Assembly (NCBI GenBank): GCA_018268465.1 | Contig: JAFDWN010000010.1 | Coordinates: forward strand, 1-64,000 | Direction of reading: 5' to 3' | DNA length: 64,000 nt | From: Actinomycetota bacterium | GTDB taxonomy: Bacteria; Actinomycetota; Actinomycetes; Mycobacteriales; Mycobacteriaceae | In this document: one piece after another, positions 26,203-34,773 of the stretch | How the letters are laid out: each line of letters opens with the position of its first letter | Position numbering within the stretch: the stretch's first letter is position 1 | Translations under genes and position numbers: made by a program | Notes under the pieces: generated by a model | Database searches by the model: none | Told to the model about the DNA's origin: nothing | Seen by the model: only the letters and a program-made list of their open reading frames with translations

Positions 26203-26891
26203 GCCGATCCTTTCACACCGGTGAGTTCCACGCCGGAGGCGTCGACCCGCACCAGGTGTCTGTCGGGGATGTCCTGCCAGCGCGGGTCGTCGTCGTAGGG
26301 TTCGCTGGCCAGCACCACCCCGTCGGGGGTGCGCAACATCGACAACGTGTCGCCCCAGGTGGTGGCCAGCAGTTGGGATCCGTTGGCCGCCAGGATATTC
26401 AGCCGCGCGTTCGGATCGGCCGCACCGACTTCACCGACGACCCCGGCGAGGTCATCGAGGCCGCGCGCGAAGATGTGCGCGGCCAACAGCGCACTGTCCA
26501 CCGTCGATTCGGCCGTCGCGGACATCGGCAGTACCGACCGGTCGACGAGTCCGTTGTGCGAGAGCAGCCAGCGGCCGTCGGTGAACGGGGCGGCGGCCGA
26601 CGCCTCGATCGGCATCCCGATACTCGCCGAGCGCACCGCGGCCACCACGCACTGGCTGCGCAGCGCGGGTGCGACGGAGGAGAACGAGGCATCGCCCCAT
26701 AGCGGCGCGGCACTGCGCCAGCGGCGAGCGGTGCCCCCGTCGAAGAATCCGGCGCCCCAGCCGTCGGCGTTGACCAGGCCGTGCTTCTGCCGCCGCGGCG
26801 AATACGACTGCACCAGAAGGCTGTACGGCGGATCGAGTATCAAGGCCCCCAGCGAACGCGGTTCGCCAAGCCAGGCGAGATGGCGGCACAT
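26199..26891 (-). CDS. egtC: Gamma-glutamyl hercynylcysteine sulfoxide amidohydrolase EgtC
   Basis: A 230-residue class II glutamine amidotransferase-like Ntn hydrolase. It starts MCRHLAWLG, so Cys2 is the nucleophile after Met removal. LLSHNGLVD and [10 protein letters not shown] are family motifs. EgtC removes the gamma-glutamyl group from the EgtB product. Its ATG shares one base with the egtB stop. Confidence 0.95.
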   Translation of the reverse strand: MCRHLAWLGEPRSLGALILDPPYSLLVQSYSPRRQKHGLVNADGWGAGFFDGGTARRWRSAAPLWGDASFSSVAPALRSQCVVAAVRSASIGMPIEASAAAPFTDGRWLLSHNGLVDRSVLPMSATAESTVDSALLAAHIFARGLDDLAGVVGEVGAADPNARLNILAANGSQLLATTWGDTLSMLRTPDGVVLASEPYDDDPRWQDIPDRHLVRVDASGVELTGVKGSA

Positions 26892-28213
26892 CAGGCGGCA
26901 TCCCAGGCGAGACGCACACCGCTGAAGATCTGCCTGCGGATCGGGTGATCCCAATTGCGGAAGCTGGGCCGCAGGATCCCCGGCGCCACCGCCCAGGATC
27001 CACCGCGCAGCACCTTGTAGTCGCCCGTCCCGGCGCCGTCGAAAAACGGCTGCGAGTACCTCTCGTAGACCATGGGGGTGAACCCCGGCCACGGCCGCAG
27101 CGGCGAGGTGGTCCACTCCCACACGTCGCCGAGCATCTGTTCGGCACCGTAGGCCGACGTACCCGCCGGATAGGCGCCGACCGGCGCGGGACGCAGCGAC
27201 TCGCCGCCCAGGTTGGCCACGTGTGCAGTGGGTTCCGTTGCACCCCAAGGGAAGCGGCGGCGCCTCCCCGCGGCGGGATCCCAGGCGCAGGCCTTCTCCC
27301 ATTCGATCTCGGTCGGCAGGCGCGCCCCCGCCCACTTCGCGTACGCCTCCGCCTCGAAGAAGGTCACGTGTTGCACCGGTTCGTCGGCGGGGACCTCCTC
27401 GACGTGGCCGAAGCGGGTACGGGTACCGGCCAGGGCGCCGTCGTTCCAGAACCTCGGCGCCGTCAGCCCGACCTGCGCGCGATGCGACCAGCCCTGCTCG
27501 GACCACCATTGTCTGCGCTCGTATCCGCCGTCGTCGACGAACTGCCGCCATTCACCATTGGTCACCGGGACCCGCCCAATGCGGAAACTTGGCACGTCGA
27601 CCACATGCGCGGGCCGCTCGTTGTCCAGCGAGTGCGGTTCGGTGGCCGCGTCGACACCCAGCACGAACGGTCCACCGGGCACCGGCACCGAGGTGCCCGC
27701 CAGACCCGGTCGGCCCGGCGGCAACGGCGCCCCCGCGTCCAGCAGTGCCGGACCCGACCTCAGGTTCAGCGCCTGCAGCATCGTCTCGACATGCTGATTC
27801 TCGTGGCTGACGACCAGACCGAAGGGGAAGGTGGGGTCGGTTGCGCCCGCCGCGGGATCCCGGTCGGCGGGCAGCGCGTCGAGGGCGTCGAGCGCCCTGC
27901 CCCGAACCGTTGCGCAGTACGCGCGGGCGTCGGCCGGTGGCAGCAGCGGCAGGGTCACCCGGCTGGCGCGGCTGTGCACGAACGCGTCGTAGAGCTGGTC
28001 GACGGCGGGCGGCAACAGGCCGGGCACCTGGGGGTTGCCCGCACGCAGCAGCCACAGTTCCTCCTGCTGGCCGATGTGCGCCAGATCCCACACCAGCGGA
28101 CTCATCAGCGGGTCGTACTGGCGATGCAGTTCGGCGTCGTCGAAGTCGACGAGTCGCATCGTCCGTTCGCGTGCCCTGGTCAGTTCCCGGGCGATCGTGT
28201 CACGCGAGGTCAC
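26891..28213 (-). CDS. egtB: Hercynine oxygenase (sulfoxide synthase) EgtB
   Basis: A 440-residue non-heme iron enzyme. The N-terminal DinB-like four-helix domain carries the iron triad HENQHVE (His-x3-His-x-Glu) and an upstream His in [11 protein letters not shown]. The C-terminal FGE-sulfatase fold has [23 protein letters not shown] and VLRGGSW. It joins gamma-glutamylcysteine and hercynine using O2. GTG start, three bases after the egtA stop. Confidence 0.96.
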   Translation of the reverse strand: MTSRDTIARELTRARERTMRLVDFDDAELHRQYDPLMSPLVWDLAHIGQQEELWLLRAGNPQVPGLLPPAVDQLYDAFVHSRASRVTLPLLPPADARAYCATVRGRALDALDALPADRDPAAGATDPTFPFGLVVSHENQHVETMLQALNLRSGPALLDAGAPLPPGRPGLAGTSVPVPGGPFVLGVDAATEPHSLDNERPAHVVDVPSFRIGRVPVTNGEWRQFVDDGGYERRQWWSEQGWSHRAQVGLTAPRFWNDGALAGTRTRFGHVEEVPADEPVQHVTFFEAEAYAKWAGARLPTEIEWEKACAWDPAAGRRRRFPWGATEPTAHVANLGGESLRPAPVGAYPAGTSAYGAEQMLGDVWEWTTSPLRPWPGFTPMVYERYSQPFFDGAGTGDYKVLRGGSWAVAPGILRPSFRNWDHPIRRQIFSGVRLAWDAA

Positions 28214-28216
28214 CGC

Positions 28217-29512
28217 TCACCTTCCGCAAAGTTGGCCGACCGCGCCGGCGATCCCGCACCGCACCGCACGATCGGCGACGTCGTCGCCGGGACAGCGCCC
28301 CTGCTGCACCGAACGCACGAGGAGGCTCATCGATTCCGCCAGCGCGCCGGGGGCGCGTTCGGCGGCGGCCTGCACGCACCGGATGGCCGCCGCGTGCAGG
28401 CGCCGGTCGGCCAGGCCGACCCGGGCCGCCCGATCCCAGGCGGTGGCCACGGGCGCGGTGGCTTCGGCGGCGATGCCGGCGGCCTCCGGATCGTCGAGCA
28501 GGGTGGCCATGGTGAACACCACGGCGGGCCAGACGTCATCGGGAACGCTGTCGAGGTAACGGATCTCCAGGAAACCGCGCGGGCGGACCGGCGGAAACAG
28601 CGTGGTCAGATGGTAGTCGAGGTCGTCCTCGGTGGGCCTGCGCCCGCCGAGGACCGCGCTGCCGTCCGCCCAGTCGGCGAATGGCACCCAGTTGGTCACC
28701 GCCATCGCGCCCGACGCCGACGTCGCCGATCGATCCGCGTCGCGCACCAGCATGACCGGTGCCCGCAGCGCATACCGGGCCCAGTCGCTGGCCGGATCGT
28801 CGCCGCTGGCCCCCAGGACCGGGCCGCAACGCGCCGAATCGAGTTGGCCCCACACCCGCTGGCGCGTGCTGCGCCAGCCCGTGAACGCGCCGCCCAGCAG
28901 GGGTGAATTGGCGGTGATCGCGATCATCGTCGGACCCAGCGCATGGGCGAGCCGCACCCGATCGGCCCACCCTCCACGCGCGCCCGCGTCCAGATTGACC
29001 TGCACGGATGCCGTCGACGTCATCATCGCGGCCCCGGCGGCTCCGGTGCCGCTGGCGGCGAAGAACCGTTCCATCGCCTGGTAGCGGGCCCCGGGGTTGA
29101 TGCGCTTGGCCGGGCGCAACGGGTCGGCCCCGAGCAGCACCAGCGCCAGACCGGCGGCGGCGAACGCGTCGCGCAGCACTGCACGGTCCCGCGCCATCGC
29201 CGCGATCGCGGGCACGGCGCCGTCGGCGGGAGGTCCGGACAGTTCGACAGCGCCGCCGGGTTCGACCGTGATTCGGCTGCCGCCCGGCAGTGCGCCGGCC
29301 GACGCGATCACGTCGGAGAGTTCCTCCCAGCCCGGGCGGCGCATGGGGTCGGCGACGTCGAAACAGTGCGCCTCGAGTTCGATTCCCACCCGGCCCGGCG
29401 GACCGTCCAGCAGGCACCGCTCACCGATGTGGGCGGCGGCGTCGTTGGCGCTGCTGAACACCGCCGGAGCGGCGCGCACCCGTTCCCGGCGCGTACTGAT
29501 GGGCAGGGTCAT
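28217..29512 (-). CDS. egtA: Glutamate-cysteine ligase EgtA
   Basis: A 431-residue GCS2-family enzyme with GIELEAHCF, TVEPGGAVELSGPP and MMTSTASVQVNLDAG. It makes gamma-glutamylcysteine for EgtB. It is the first gene of egtABCDE and matches M. tuberculosis Rv3704c. Start ATG 29512 has GGAGGGA about ten bases upstream. An alternative 20 codons earlier adds an Arg-rich, non-conserved stretch. Confidence 0.94.
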   Translation of the reverse strand: MTLPISTRRERVRAAPAVFSSANDAAAHIGERCLLDGPPGRVGIELEAHCFDVADPMRRPGWEELSDVIASAGALPGGSRITVEPGGAVELSGPPADGAVPAIAAMARDRAVLRDAFAAAGLALVLLGADPLRPAKRINPGARYQAMERFFAASGTGAAGAAMMTSTASVQVNLDAGARGGWADRVRLAHALGPTMIAITANSPLLGGAFTGWRSTRQRVWGQLDSARCGPVLGASGDDPASDWARYALRAPVMLVRDADRSATSASGAMAVTNWVPFADWADGSAVLGGRRPTEDDLDYHLTTLFPPVRPRGFLEIRYLDSVPDDVWPAVVFTMATLLDDPEAAGIAAEATAPVATAWDRAARVGLADRRLHAAAIRCVQAAAERAPGALAESMSLLVRSVQQGRCPGDDVADRAVRCGIAGAVGQLCGR

Positions 29513-29701
29513 TGAGAACCATCCCTCCGTGCCCCGGCGACTGCGACGCCGCGACCACTGGCCGACAGCCATGCCACCCCGGCTGGCCGACGAGGCGGGA
29601 TCGGCCGATCACCGCCATGGTTCCCGTCTACCAGAGGGCACTGACAAATTCTCGCCGCGGAAGGTGACACGTCGATGTCGTGTACCCAAAAACGCCGACC
29701 G

Positions 29702-30358
29702 TTACTGCCCCAGGGTGTTCTGCATCGCACCCGCGAGCACGTTCACCGCGGGCCCGCCGTTACCCGACTGGCACACCTTGGCCTGCAGCAGAACGTTCTC
29801 CCGTTTACGGGTGGTGAGGAAGCAACGGCGGTCGGTGCCCGCTTCCTGTTTGACCCAGTCCTCGTCGGTGGCGGTCGCGGGACCGCCGGTGAACGACCAC
29901 ACCTGCGTGGTGAAGTTGTCCAGATGCATCGCGGTGGTCTGGCCCGAACAGCCCACGGTGCGATCGGTCACCCGGTGAAACGCCCGGTCGGCGGCGTCGG
30001 GTGTGGCGAACACGCCGACCGCCTGTTTGACGAAATGCGTGACGTCGGCCGCCGACGTCTGCGTCACCGCGCTGTTGAACGAGGCCAGATCCGGATCCTG
30101 GTACACCTCGGGCAGCCCGATATCGGCCCAGTTGTTGCAGACCGGGTTGTCGACGTAGAACGCCTGGACCGGCTCGGTGGACACCGACTCCCACGTCATC
30201 GGCGCACCGACGATGTTGCCCACCGAACCCTTGCCGAGCACGGCGTAGGAGACCACACCCGGATCCGAGGGACGGGCCCAGGACGGTGGCGCCGGCGCCA
30301 CGGCAACGACCGCGGCGCCGGCGACACTGAGACCCAGGGCCGCCACGGCGACCCGCAC
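29702..30358 (-). CDS. Secreted PknH-type sensor-domain protein
   Basis: A 218-residue protein. The N-terminus is a signal peptide (hydrophobic residues 3-22, then PSWARPSDP as likely cleavage site). The mature part resembles the extracellular sensor domain of kinase PknH and LppH: NPVCNNWADIGLPEVYQDPD, a central WSF and two pairs of cysteines placed for disulfides. There is no lipobox. The position before egtA matches M. tuberculosis Rv3705c. GTG start, four bases after ohr, so it may be co-transcribed. Ligand is unknown. Confidence 0.82.
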   Translation of the reverse strand: MRVAVAALGLSVAGAAVVAVAPAPPSWARPSDPGVVSYAVLGKGSVGNIVGAPMTWESVSTEPVQAFYVDNPVCNNWADIGLPEVYQDPDLASFNSAVTQTSAADVTHFVKQAVGVFATPDAADRAFHRVTDRTVGCSGQTTAMHLDNFTTQVWSFTGGPATATDEDWVKQEAGTDRRCFLTTRKRENVLLQAKVCQSGNGGPAVNVLAGAMQNTLGQ

Positions 30359-30362
30359 GGAA

Positions 30363-30791
30363 CTACACCTTCGCCGACAGCGCGACGTCGATGTTTCCGC
30401 GGGTGGCCTTCGAATACGGGCAGAACTGGTGCGCCTTCTCCATCAGATCGTCGGCGACCGACTGCTCCAGCCCCGGCAGGTAGCCGATCAGGTTGGCGCT
30501 GATACCGAAGCCGCCCGCCGAATCCTTGCCGAACCCGACCTGTGCGGTGATGGCCGTGGCGTCGTCGAGCTGAACCTTCTCGTTCTTGGCGATCAGGCGC
30601 AGCGCGCCGAGGAAACAGGCCGAGTAGCCGGCCGAGAACAGCAGCTCGGGGTTGACACCCTCGCCGCTGCCGCCCATCTCCTTCGGCGGACGTGCGTCGA
30701 GGTCGATCTTTCCGTCGGCCGACTTGATGTGGCCGTCGCGGCCGCCGCCGGTCGCGGTCGACTCCGCCGTGTAAACAACGTCGATGCTCAT
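30363..30791 (-). CDS. ohr: Organic hydroperoxide resistance protein (Ohr, OsmC superfamily)
   Basis: A 142-residue protein with the two reactive cysteines in SAGYSACFLGAL and HQFCPYSKATRGN. Ohr reduces organic peroxides through these thiols. Start ATG 30791 is preceded by AAAGGGAG about 12 bases upstream. A GTG four codons earlier would place the ribosome site too close. It has a catalase gene next to it, giving a small peroxide-defence group near egt. Confidence 0.93.
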   Translation of the reverse strand: MSIDVVYTAESTATGGGRDGHIKSADGKIDLDARPPKEMGGSGEGVNPELLFSAGYSACFLGALRLIAKNEKVQLDDATAITAQVGFGKDSAGGFGISANLIGYLPGLEQSVADDLMEKAHQFCPYSKATRGNIDVALSAKV

Positions 30792-30817
30792 GAGTAGTGC
30801 CACTCCCTTTCGCGGTG

Positions 30818-30825
30818 TGTATACA
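30818..30825. promoter_or_regulatory. Short palindrome upstream of ohr
   Basis: TGTATACA lies 27 bases upstream of the ohr start in otherwise GC-rich sequence. It could be a -10 element or a MarR-type (OhrR) half of an operator. No ohrR gene is adjacent. Evidence is weak. Confidence 0.25.
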
Positions 30826-30927
30826 ACCGCTCTCGATCATGCCAGCCGTGTCGATAGGGGCAAGGTCCGCCCGGGTCCGCGGGCGGCTGATCGGTGCCGG
30901 TACCCGCCGTCGCGTGCGGTTCAACGG

Positions 30928-32376
30928 TCACTGGGCGTTGCCGCGCACGCCCTCTTCGACGGCCTTGCCCAGATCCGGGTCGACGTTGCGCCAGTAGTCG
31001 AACACCCGTGACAGCACGGGTTCGCGCACCCCCTTGGACACGTGCCCGACGATGTTGTGCGCCAGGCGGTCACGGGCGGCGTCGTCGAGCACTTCGCGGA
31101 CCATGGCGCCGGCCTGGCCCCAGTCGTCGTCGTCGGTGCGCAGCGTGTACGCGCGGCGCACCATGTCGCCGTCGGACAGCCAGTGCACCTCGGCGGCACG
31201 CGCGGCGTCGGCCACCGGGCCGCCCATCGAATTCGGCGCGTACACGGGGTCGGCGACGTTGCGGATGCGCATCGCGCCGTCCTTGGAGTAGCTGCGCACC
31301 TCCACCTTCGGCTCGTTCACCGGAATCTGCTTGTAATTCACCCCCAGCCGGGCGCGGTGGGCGTCGGAGTAGGAAAAGCCGCGGGCCAGCAGCATCTTGT
31401 CCGGGCTCAAGCCGGTGCCGGGGACGATGTTGTTCGGCTCGAATGCCGCCTGCTCGATCTCGGCGTGGTAGTCGGTGACATTGCGGTCCAGCGTCAAACG
31501 CCCGACCTCCCGCAACGGGTAGTCGCCGTGCGGCCACACCTTGGTCAGGTCGAACGGATTGAACCGGTAGGTCTTGGCCTCCTCGAACGGCATCACCTGC
31601 ACGTGCAGCGTCCAGCTGGGGAAGTCACCGCGCTCAATCGAGTCGTACAGATCCCGCTGGTGGTAGTCGCCGTCCGCACCCGCCAGCCGGTCCCCCTCCT
31701 CCTGGGTGAGGAACTCGATGCCCTGATCGGTCTTGAAATGGTATTTCACCCAGAACAGCTCGCCGGCTGCGTTGAGCCAGCTGTAGGTGTGGCTGGAGTA
31801 GCCGTTCATGTGGCGCCAGGACTTCGGTATCCCACGGTCACCCATCAGCCAGGTGACCTGATGCGCCGACTCCGGCGACAGCGTCCAGAAATCCCACTGC
31901 ATGTGGTGGTCGCGCAGATTGGTCGCCTGCATCCGCTTCTGGCTGCGGATGAAATTCTGGAACTTCAGCGGGTCGCGGATGAAGAACACCGGGGTGTTGT
32001 TGCCGACCATGTCGAAGTTGCCCTCGCTGGTGTAGAACTTCAGCGCGAAACCGCGCGGGTCGCGCCACGTGTCGGGACTGCCCCGCTCACCTGCGACGGT
32101 CGAGAACCGGATCAGGGTGTCGGTCCTGGTGCCCGGCGCGAAGACCGCGGCCCGGGTGAACGCGCTGACGTCGCCGGTCACCTCGAAGTGACCGAAAGCG
32201 CCGCCGCCCTTGGCGTGCGGCTGGCGTTCGGGGATGCGCTCCCGGTTGAAGTTCGCCATCTGTTCGATCAGGTAGTGGTCGTTCAACACGATCGGGCCGT
32301 CGGGACCGACGGTCAGCGAATGCTCGACGCTGGGTACCGGGGCTCCGCCGTCCGTCGTCGCGAACTTCTCCGTCAT
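30928..32376 (-). CDS. katA: Monofunctional heme catalase (small-subunit type)
   Basis: A 482-residue protein. The distal His is in [11 protein letters not shown], the distal Asn in [10 protein letters not shown], and the proximal heme Tyr in [16 protein letters not shown]. Length and the absence of a C-terminal flavodoxin-like domain mark a small-subunit clade 3 catalase. It decomposes hydrogen peroxide in the cytoplasm. No furA lies next to it. A tandem repeat and an inverted repeat occupy the upstream region (32506-32550). Confidence 0.96.
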   Translation of the reverse strand: MTEKFATTDGGAPVPSVEHSLTVGPDGPIVLNDHYLIEQMANFNRERIPERQPHAKGGGAFGHFEVTGDVSAFTRAAVFAPGTRTDTLIRFSTVAGERGSPDTWRDPRGFALKFYTSEGNFDMVGNNTPVFFIRDPLKFQNFIRSQKRMQATNLRDHHMQWDFWTLSPESAHQVTWLMGDRGIPKSWRHMNGYSSHTYSWLNAAGELFWVKYHFKTDQGIEFLTQEEGDRLAGADGDYHQRDLYDSIERGDFPSWTLHVQVMPFEEAKTYRFNPFDLTKVWPHGDYPLREVGRLTLDRNVTDYHAEIEQAAFEPNNIVPGTGLSPDKMLLARGFSYSDAHRARLGVNYKQIPVNEPKVEVRSYSKDGAMRIRNVADPVYAPNSMGGPVADAARAAEVHWLSDGDMVRRAYTLRTDDDDWGQAGAMVREVLDDAARDRLAHNIVGHVSKGVREPVLSRVFDYWRNVDPDLGKAVEEGVRGNAQ

Positions 32377-32505
32377 CTGTCACTCATCTCCTCGTGGGTG
32401 TCGCGGCCGTGCTGACGAGATGGGCCGCCGACTCATCCACAAGGTGGTTCCCCGACACGGCCGCGACACAAACCCCCCAGACCGCCCGGTGACGCCGCGA
32501 GTCCG

Positions 32506-32550
32506 CGCGAACACCGTTCGCGATACGCACACACCGTTCGCGATACGCAC
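32506..32550. repeat. Tandem 20-bp repeat with overlapping inverted repeat upstream of katA
   Basis: ACACCGTTCGCGATACGCAC occurs twice head to tail (32511-32530 and 32531-32550) with no mismatch. CGCGAAC (32506-32512) and GTTCGCG (32516-32522) form a perfect inverted repeat with a 3-base spacer. The block is 130-170 bases upstream of the katA start, just beyond the end of the proline-rich gene. Confidence 0.8.
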
Positions 32551-32582
32551 ACCGGCACCGAGCGGCCTACGGGCCGGAGCGG

Positions 32583-32981
32583 TCAGGGTCGAGAGGGCCC
32601 CGGGGCCGCCGGTCCACCCGGCGCAGGGGGCTGCGGCAACTGGAAGGCCGGGCCGCCGGGGAAGACGAACGGCGGACCCGGCCGTTCCATCGGCATCATC
32701 GGCGCCCGGTCGCGGAACTCCGCGAACCGGTGATGCCCGCCACCGGACTGTCTGCCCAGCGCGAACCCTGTGAAGAAGACGACCGCCACGATGAAGACCA
32801 CACCCGCGACGATGACCACCCACGCCGCCGCCTTGTAGAGCCGGTTGGATCGATGTTCGGCGGGCGCGGGCCTGCGGTCGGGCGCCGGTGCGACGTAGCT
32901 CGGCGGTGCGGGCGGGGGTGGTGGCGGCACCGTGGCCACGGGGCCCGTCGCCGGTTCGGAGGACGATTGCGGTTCGGTCAT
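32583..32981 (-). CDS. Proline-rich single-pass membrane protein
   Basis: A 132-residue protein. The N-terminal 50 residues are Pro/Ala/Ser-rich with a run of seven prolines. One membrane helix (AAAWVVIVAGVVFIVAVVFF, about residues 51-70) follows, then a Pro/Gly-rich tail with a HH pair. The N-out or N-in orientation is unclear. By position it may match the proline-rich Rv3706c of M. tuberculosis. Starts at 32990 (MRGMTEPQ) or GTG 33008 are also possible. No function is known to me. Confidence 0.6.
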   Translation of the reverse strand: MTEPQSSSEPATGPVATVPPPPPPAPPSYVAPAPDRRPAPAEHRSNRLYKAAAWVVIVAGVVFIVAVVFFTGFALGRQSGGGHHRFAEFRDRAPMMPMERPGPPFVFPGGPAFQLPQPPAPGGPAAPGPSRP

Positions 32982-33122
32982 ACCTCGCATGATGCCCAGC
33001 TCAATCACAGGATCAGTTAGGTCCTCGATATGAATTGGCTGTGAAGGTCGGCAGCCCCTCGCGGCGGCTGCGGACGGCCCGAATCCGTGGCCGCGGTGTC
33101 GGCGCGGTCACGGCGAGAATAA

Positions 33123-33141
33123 AACGCCACCCGGTGGCGTT
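33123..33141 (-). terminator. Intrinsic terminator on the minus strand
   Basis: AACGCCACC and GGTGGCGTT form a perfect 9-bp stem. Read on the minus strand the stem is followed at once by TTATTCTC, giving a TTTT run at its end. No protein gene is found directly upstream of it, so it may end a short RNA or read-through from the thiolase gene. Confidence 0.6.
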
Positions 33142-33469
33142 GTGATGGCCAGTTCGGCCCGTTGATTTCATCCCCCGAGCGGCGGGCCGAACACCACTAT
33201 ATATTCCGACGAGTGCGAAAGCGACTGGATAACAACGGATTCCACAGCGGTGTCCGGGGTTTTCGGCTGCGCGGACTGCGATGCCGCGATCCGGCCGCCG
33301 ACCAGGTTCGCGGCGCGGGCGCCCGGTGGAGGCCAAGCTGTCCGGGGCCGTTGAGCTTGCTGCCAATCCGCCGTGAAGTGTTCGCATCCGCGCCGATGTG
33401 CGCTGTGATGGGTGCAGGGATACTCGCCGAACGTGCGCGGCCGCCGCGTTTGTGCCGGGTGTCCCCCGC

Positions 33470-33504
33470 GAGCACCCCCGGTTCTCCCCTGTCCGGGGGT
33501 GCTC
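33470..33504 (-). terminator. Hairpin after the thiolase gene
   Basis: GAGCACCCCCGG (33470-33481) pairs perfectly with CCGGGGGTGCTC (33493-33504) across an 11-base loop, 27 bases after the thiolase stop. No T-run follows, as is common for mycobacterial terminators. Confidence 0.6.
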
Positions 33505-33531
33505 AGCACATCCGGGGCCGGCGCGGCATCC

Positions 33532-34710
33532 TCAGCTGGTGCCGAGCAGAGTGGCGTAGTTGGCCACCGCGAGTCCGCCCATGTTGTGCACCAGCCCCAG
33601 CGTCGGCGCGGCCAGCTGCATTCCGGCGGCCCGGCCGGACAGCTGCAGCGCCGCCAGCACATGCTGTGAGACCCCCGTCGCACCCACCGGGTGCCCCTTG
33701 GCTTTGAGTCCACCCGAGACGTTGACCGGCAACTTCCCGTCGGGCAGCACCCACCCCTCCTCGATCGCTCGGCGTCCTTCGCCCCGGGCGGTCAGTCCGA
33801 GCATCTCGTAGCAGATGAGTTCGGCGATCGTGAAGCAGTCGTGCACCTCGGCGAAGGACACATCGGAGATGTCCGCGTCGGCCATATCCAGTGCGCTGCC
33901 CACCGCCCTGCGTCCGCCGGCGAATTCGAGCACATCCCGGCGATCCGCCTCGAGGTTGTCGTTGGCGTGGCCGAAGCCGAGCACCACGGCCAGCGGATCC
34001 ACGGGATCCCGCCGCAGGATCAGCGCGGCCGCGCCGTCGCTCACCAATGAGCAGTCCGTGCGTCGCAGCGGGTCGGCCACCACCGGGTTGCGTTCGGAGA
34101 CGGTGGAACAGAATTCGACGCCGAGATCCTTGCGGATCTGCGCCCACGGATTGGCGCAGCCGTTGCGGTGATTCTTCGCTGCGATACTGCCCAGCACGTC
34201 GCCGAGCCACGCCTGCGCACCGAAGCGCTCCCCGTACCGGCGTGCCACGTCTGCGAAGATACCCGCGAAACCCGCCGGCGAATCGGTGCCCGCCAGAACG
34301 GGATCGGCACCCAACAGCGCCTGCGACACCTGCGCGCCGGACGCATGGGTCATCTTCTCGACGCCCACCACCAGCACGGTGTCGGCCAGCCCCGACAGGA
34401 TCGCCCGAAAACCCTGGTGCACCGCCGCCGAACCCGACGCACACGCGTTCTCCACCCGGGTCATCGGGATGCCCCACAACGCCGACTCCGCGGAGAGCGG
34501 CAGCGACGAGGGGAAGGCGAACGGTGTGAGGCCACTGTTGAACTGCGATACGAACACCTCGTCGATCTCCGCCGGTTCGACCCCGGCGTCCTTGATCGCA
34601 GCGACGGTCACCTGGCCGACAAGGCTTGCCACGGTTTCGTCTTCGAGTTTTCCGAACGGAGTGTGCGCGACACCGACGATTCCGATGTTCGACGTCAGAG
34701 ATGGGGTCAT
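33532..34710 (-). CDS. SCP2-type thiolase (acyl-CoA acyltransferase)
   Basis: A 392-residue thiolase-fold protein. The nucleophile Cys lies in TRVENACASGSAAVHQ (about residue 88). The later His motifs are EVHDCFTIAE and GGLKAKGHPVGATGV. These fit the SCP2/lipid-transfer thiolase group more than classical FadA. In context it would cleave the 3-oxoacyl-CoA made by the carboxylase and CoA-transferase, e.g. acetoacetyl-CoA to acetyl-CoA. ATG 34710 was chosen over an Arg-rich upstream extension. A partial copy of the cluster operator precedes it. Confidence 0.85.
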   Translation of the reverse strand: MTPSLTSNIGIVGVAHTPFGKLEDETVASLVGQVTVAAIKDAGVEPAEIDEVFVSQFNSGLTPFAFPSSLPLSAESALWGIPMTRVENACASGSAAVHQGFRAILSGLADTVLVVGVEKMTHASGAQVSQALLGADPVLAGTDSPAGFAGIFADVARRYGERFGAQAWLGDVLGSIAAKNHRNGCANPWAQIRKDLGVEFCSTVSERNPVVADPLRRTDCSLVSDGAAALILRRDPVDPLAVVLGFGHANDNLEADRRDVLEFAGGRRAVGSALDMADADISDVSFAEVHDCFTIAELICYEMLGLTARGEGRRAIEEGWVLPDGKLPVNVSGGLKAKGHPVGATGVSQHVLAALQLSGRAAGMQLAAPTLGLVHNMGGLAVANYATLLGTS

Positions 34711-34745
34711 TCCTCTGACGCTAGGCGCCGAACGCCGTCGCCGGA

Positions 34746-34762
34746 TGTCCCAATTCTGCACA
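34746..34762. promoter_or_regulatory. Partial operator upstream of the thiolase
   Basis: TGTCCCA-ATT-CTGCACA has a complete left half and four of seven right-half bases of the palindrome at 36694-36710. It is 36 bases upstream of the thiolase start. Confidence 0.4.
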
Positions 34763-34773
34763 GTGCGAGGGGA

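Larger units (their letters stand above)
33009..33531. other. Intergenic region without a convincing gene
   Basis: 523 bases. Open frames here have no ribosome site and no recognisable product. It holds two hairpins, annotated separately (33123-33141 and 33470-33504), and an AT-rich TATATATT patch near 33196-33203 that could be a -10 element. Confidence 0.5.

Noticed and set aside
30792-30927. Full OhrR operator upstream of ohr
   Set aside because: Only an 8-bp palindrome is present; the longer OhrR-type inverted repeat was not found, so it is listed at low confidence only.
32511-32550. CRISPR repeat
   Set aside because: The two units are directly adjacent without spacers and no cas genes are near.
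33162-33707. Open frames on both strands in the 33.0-33.7 kb gap
   Set aside because: They overlap the thiolase gene or hairpins, lack ribosome sites and have no recognisable product.
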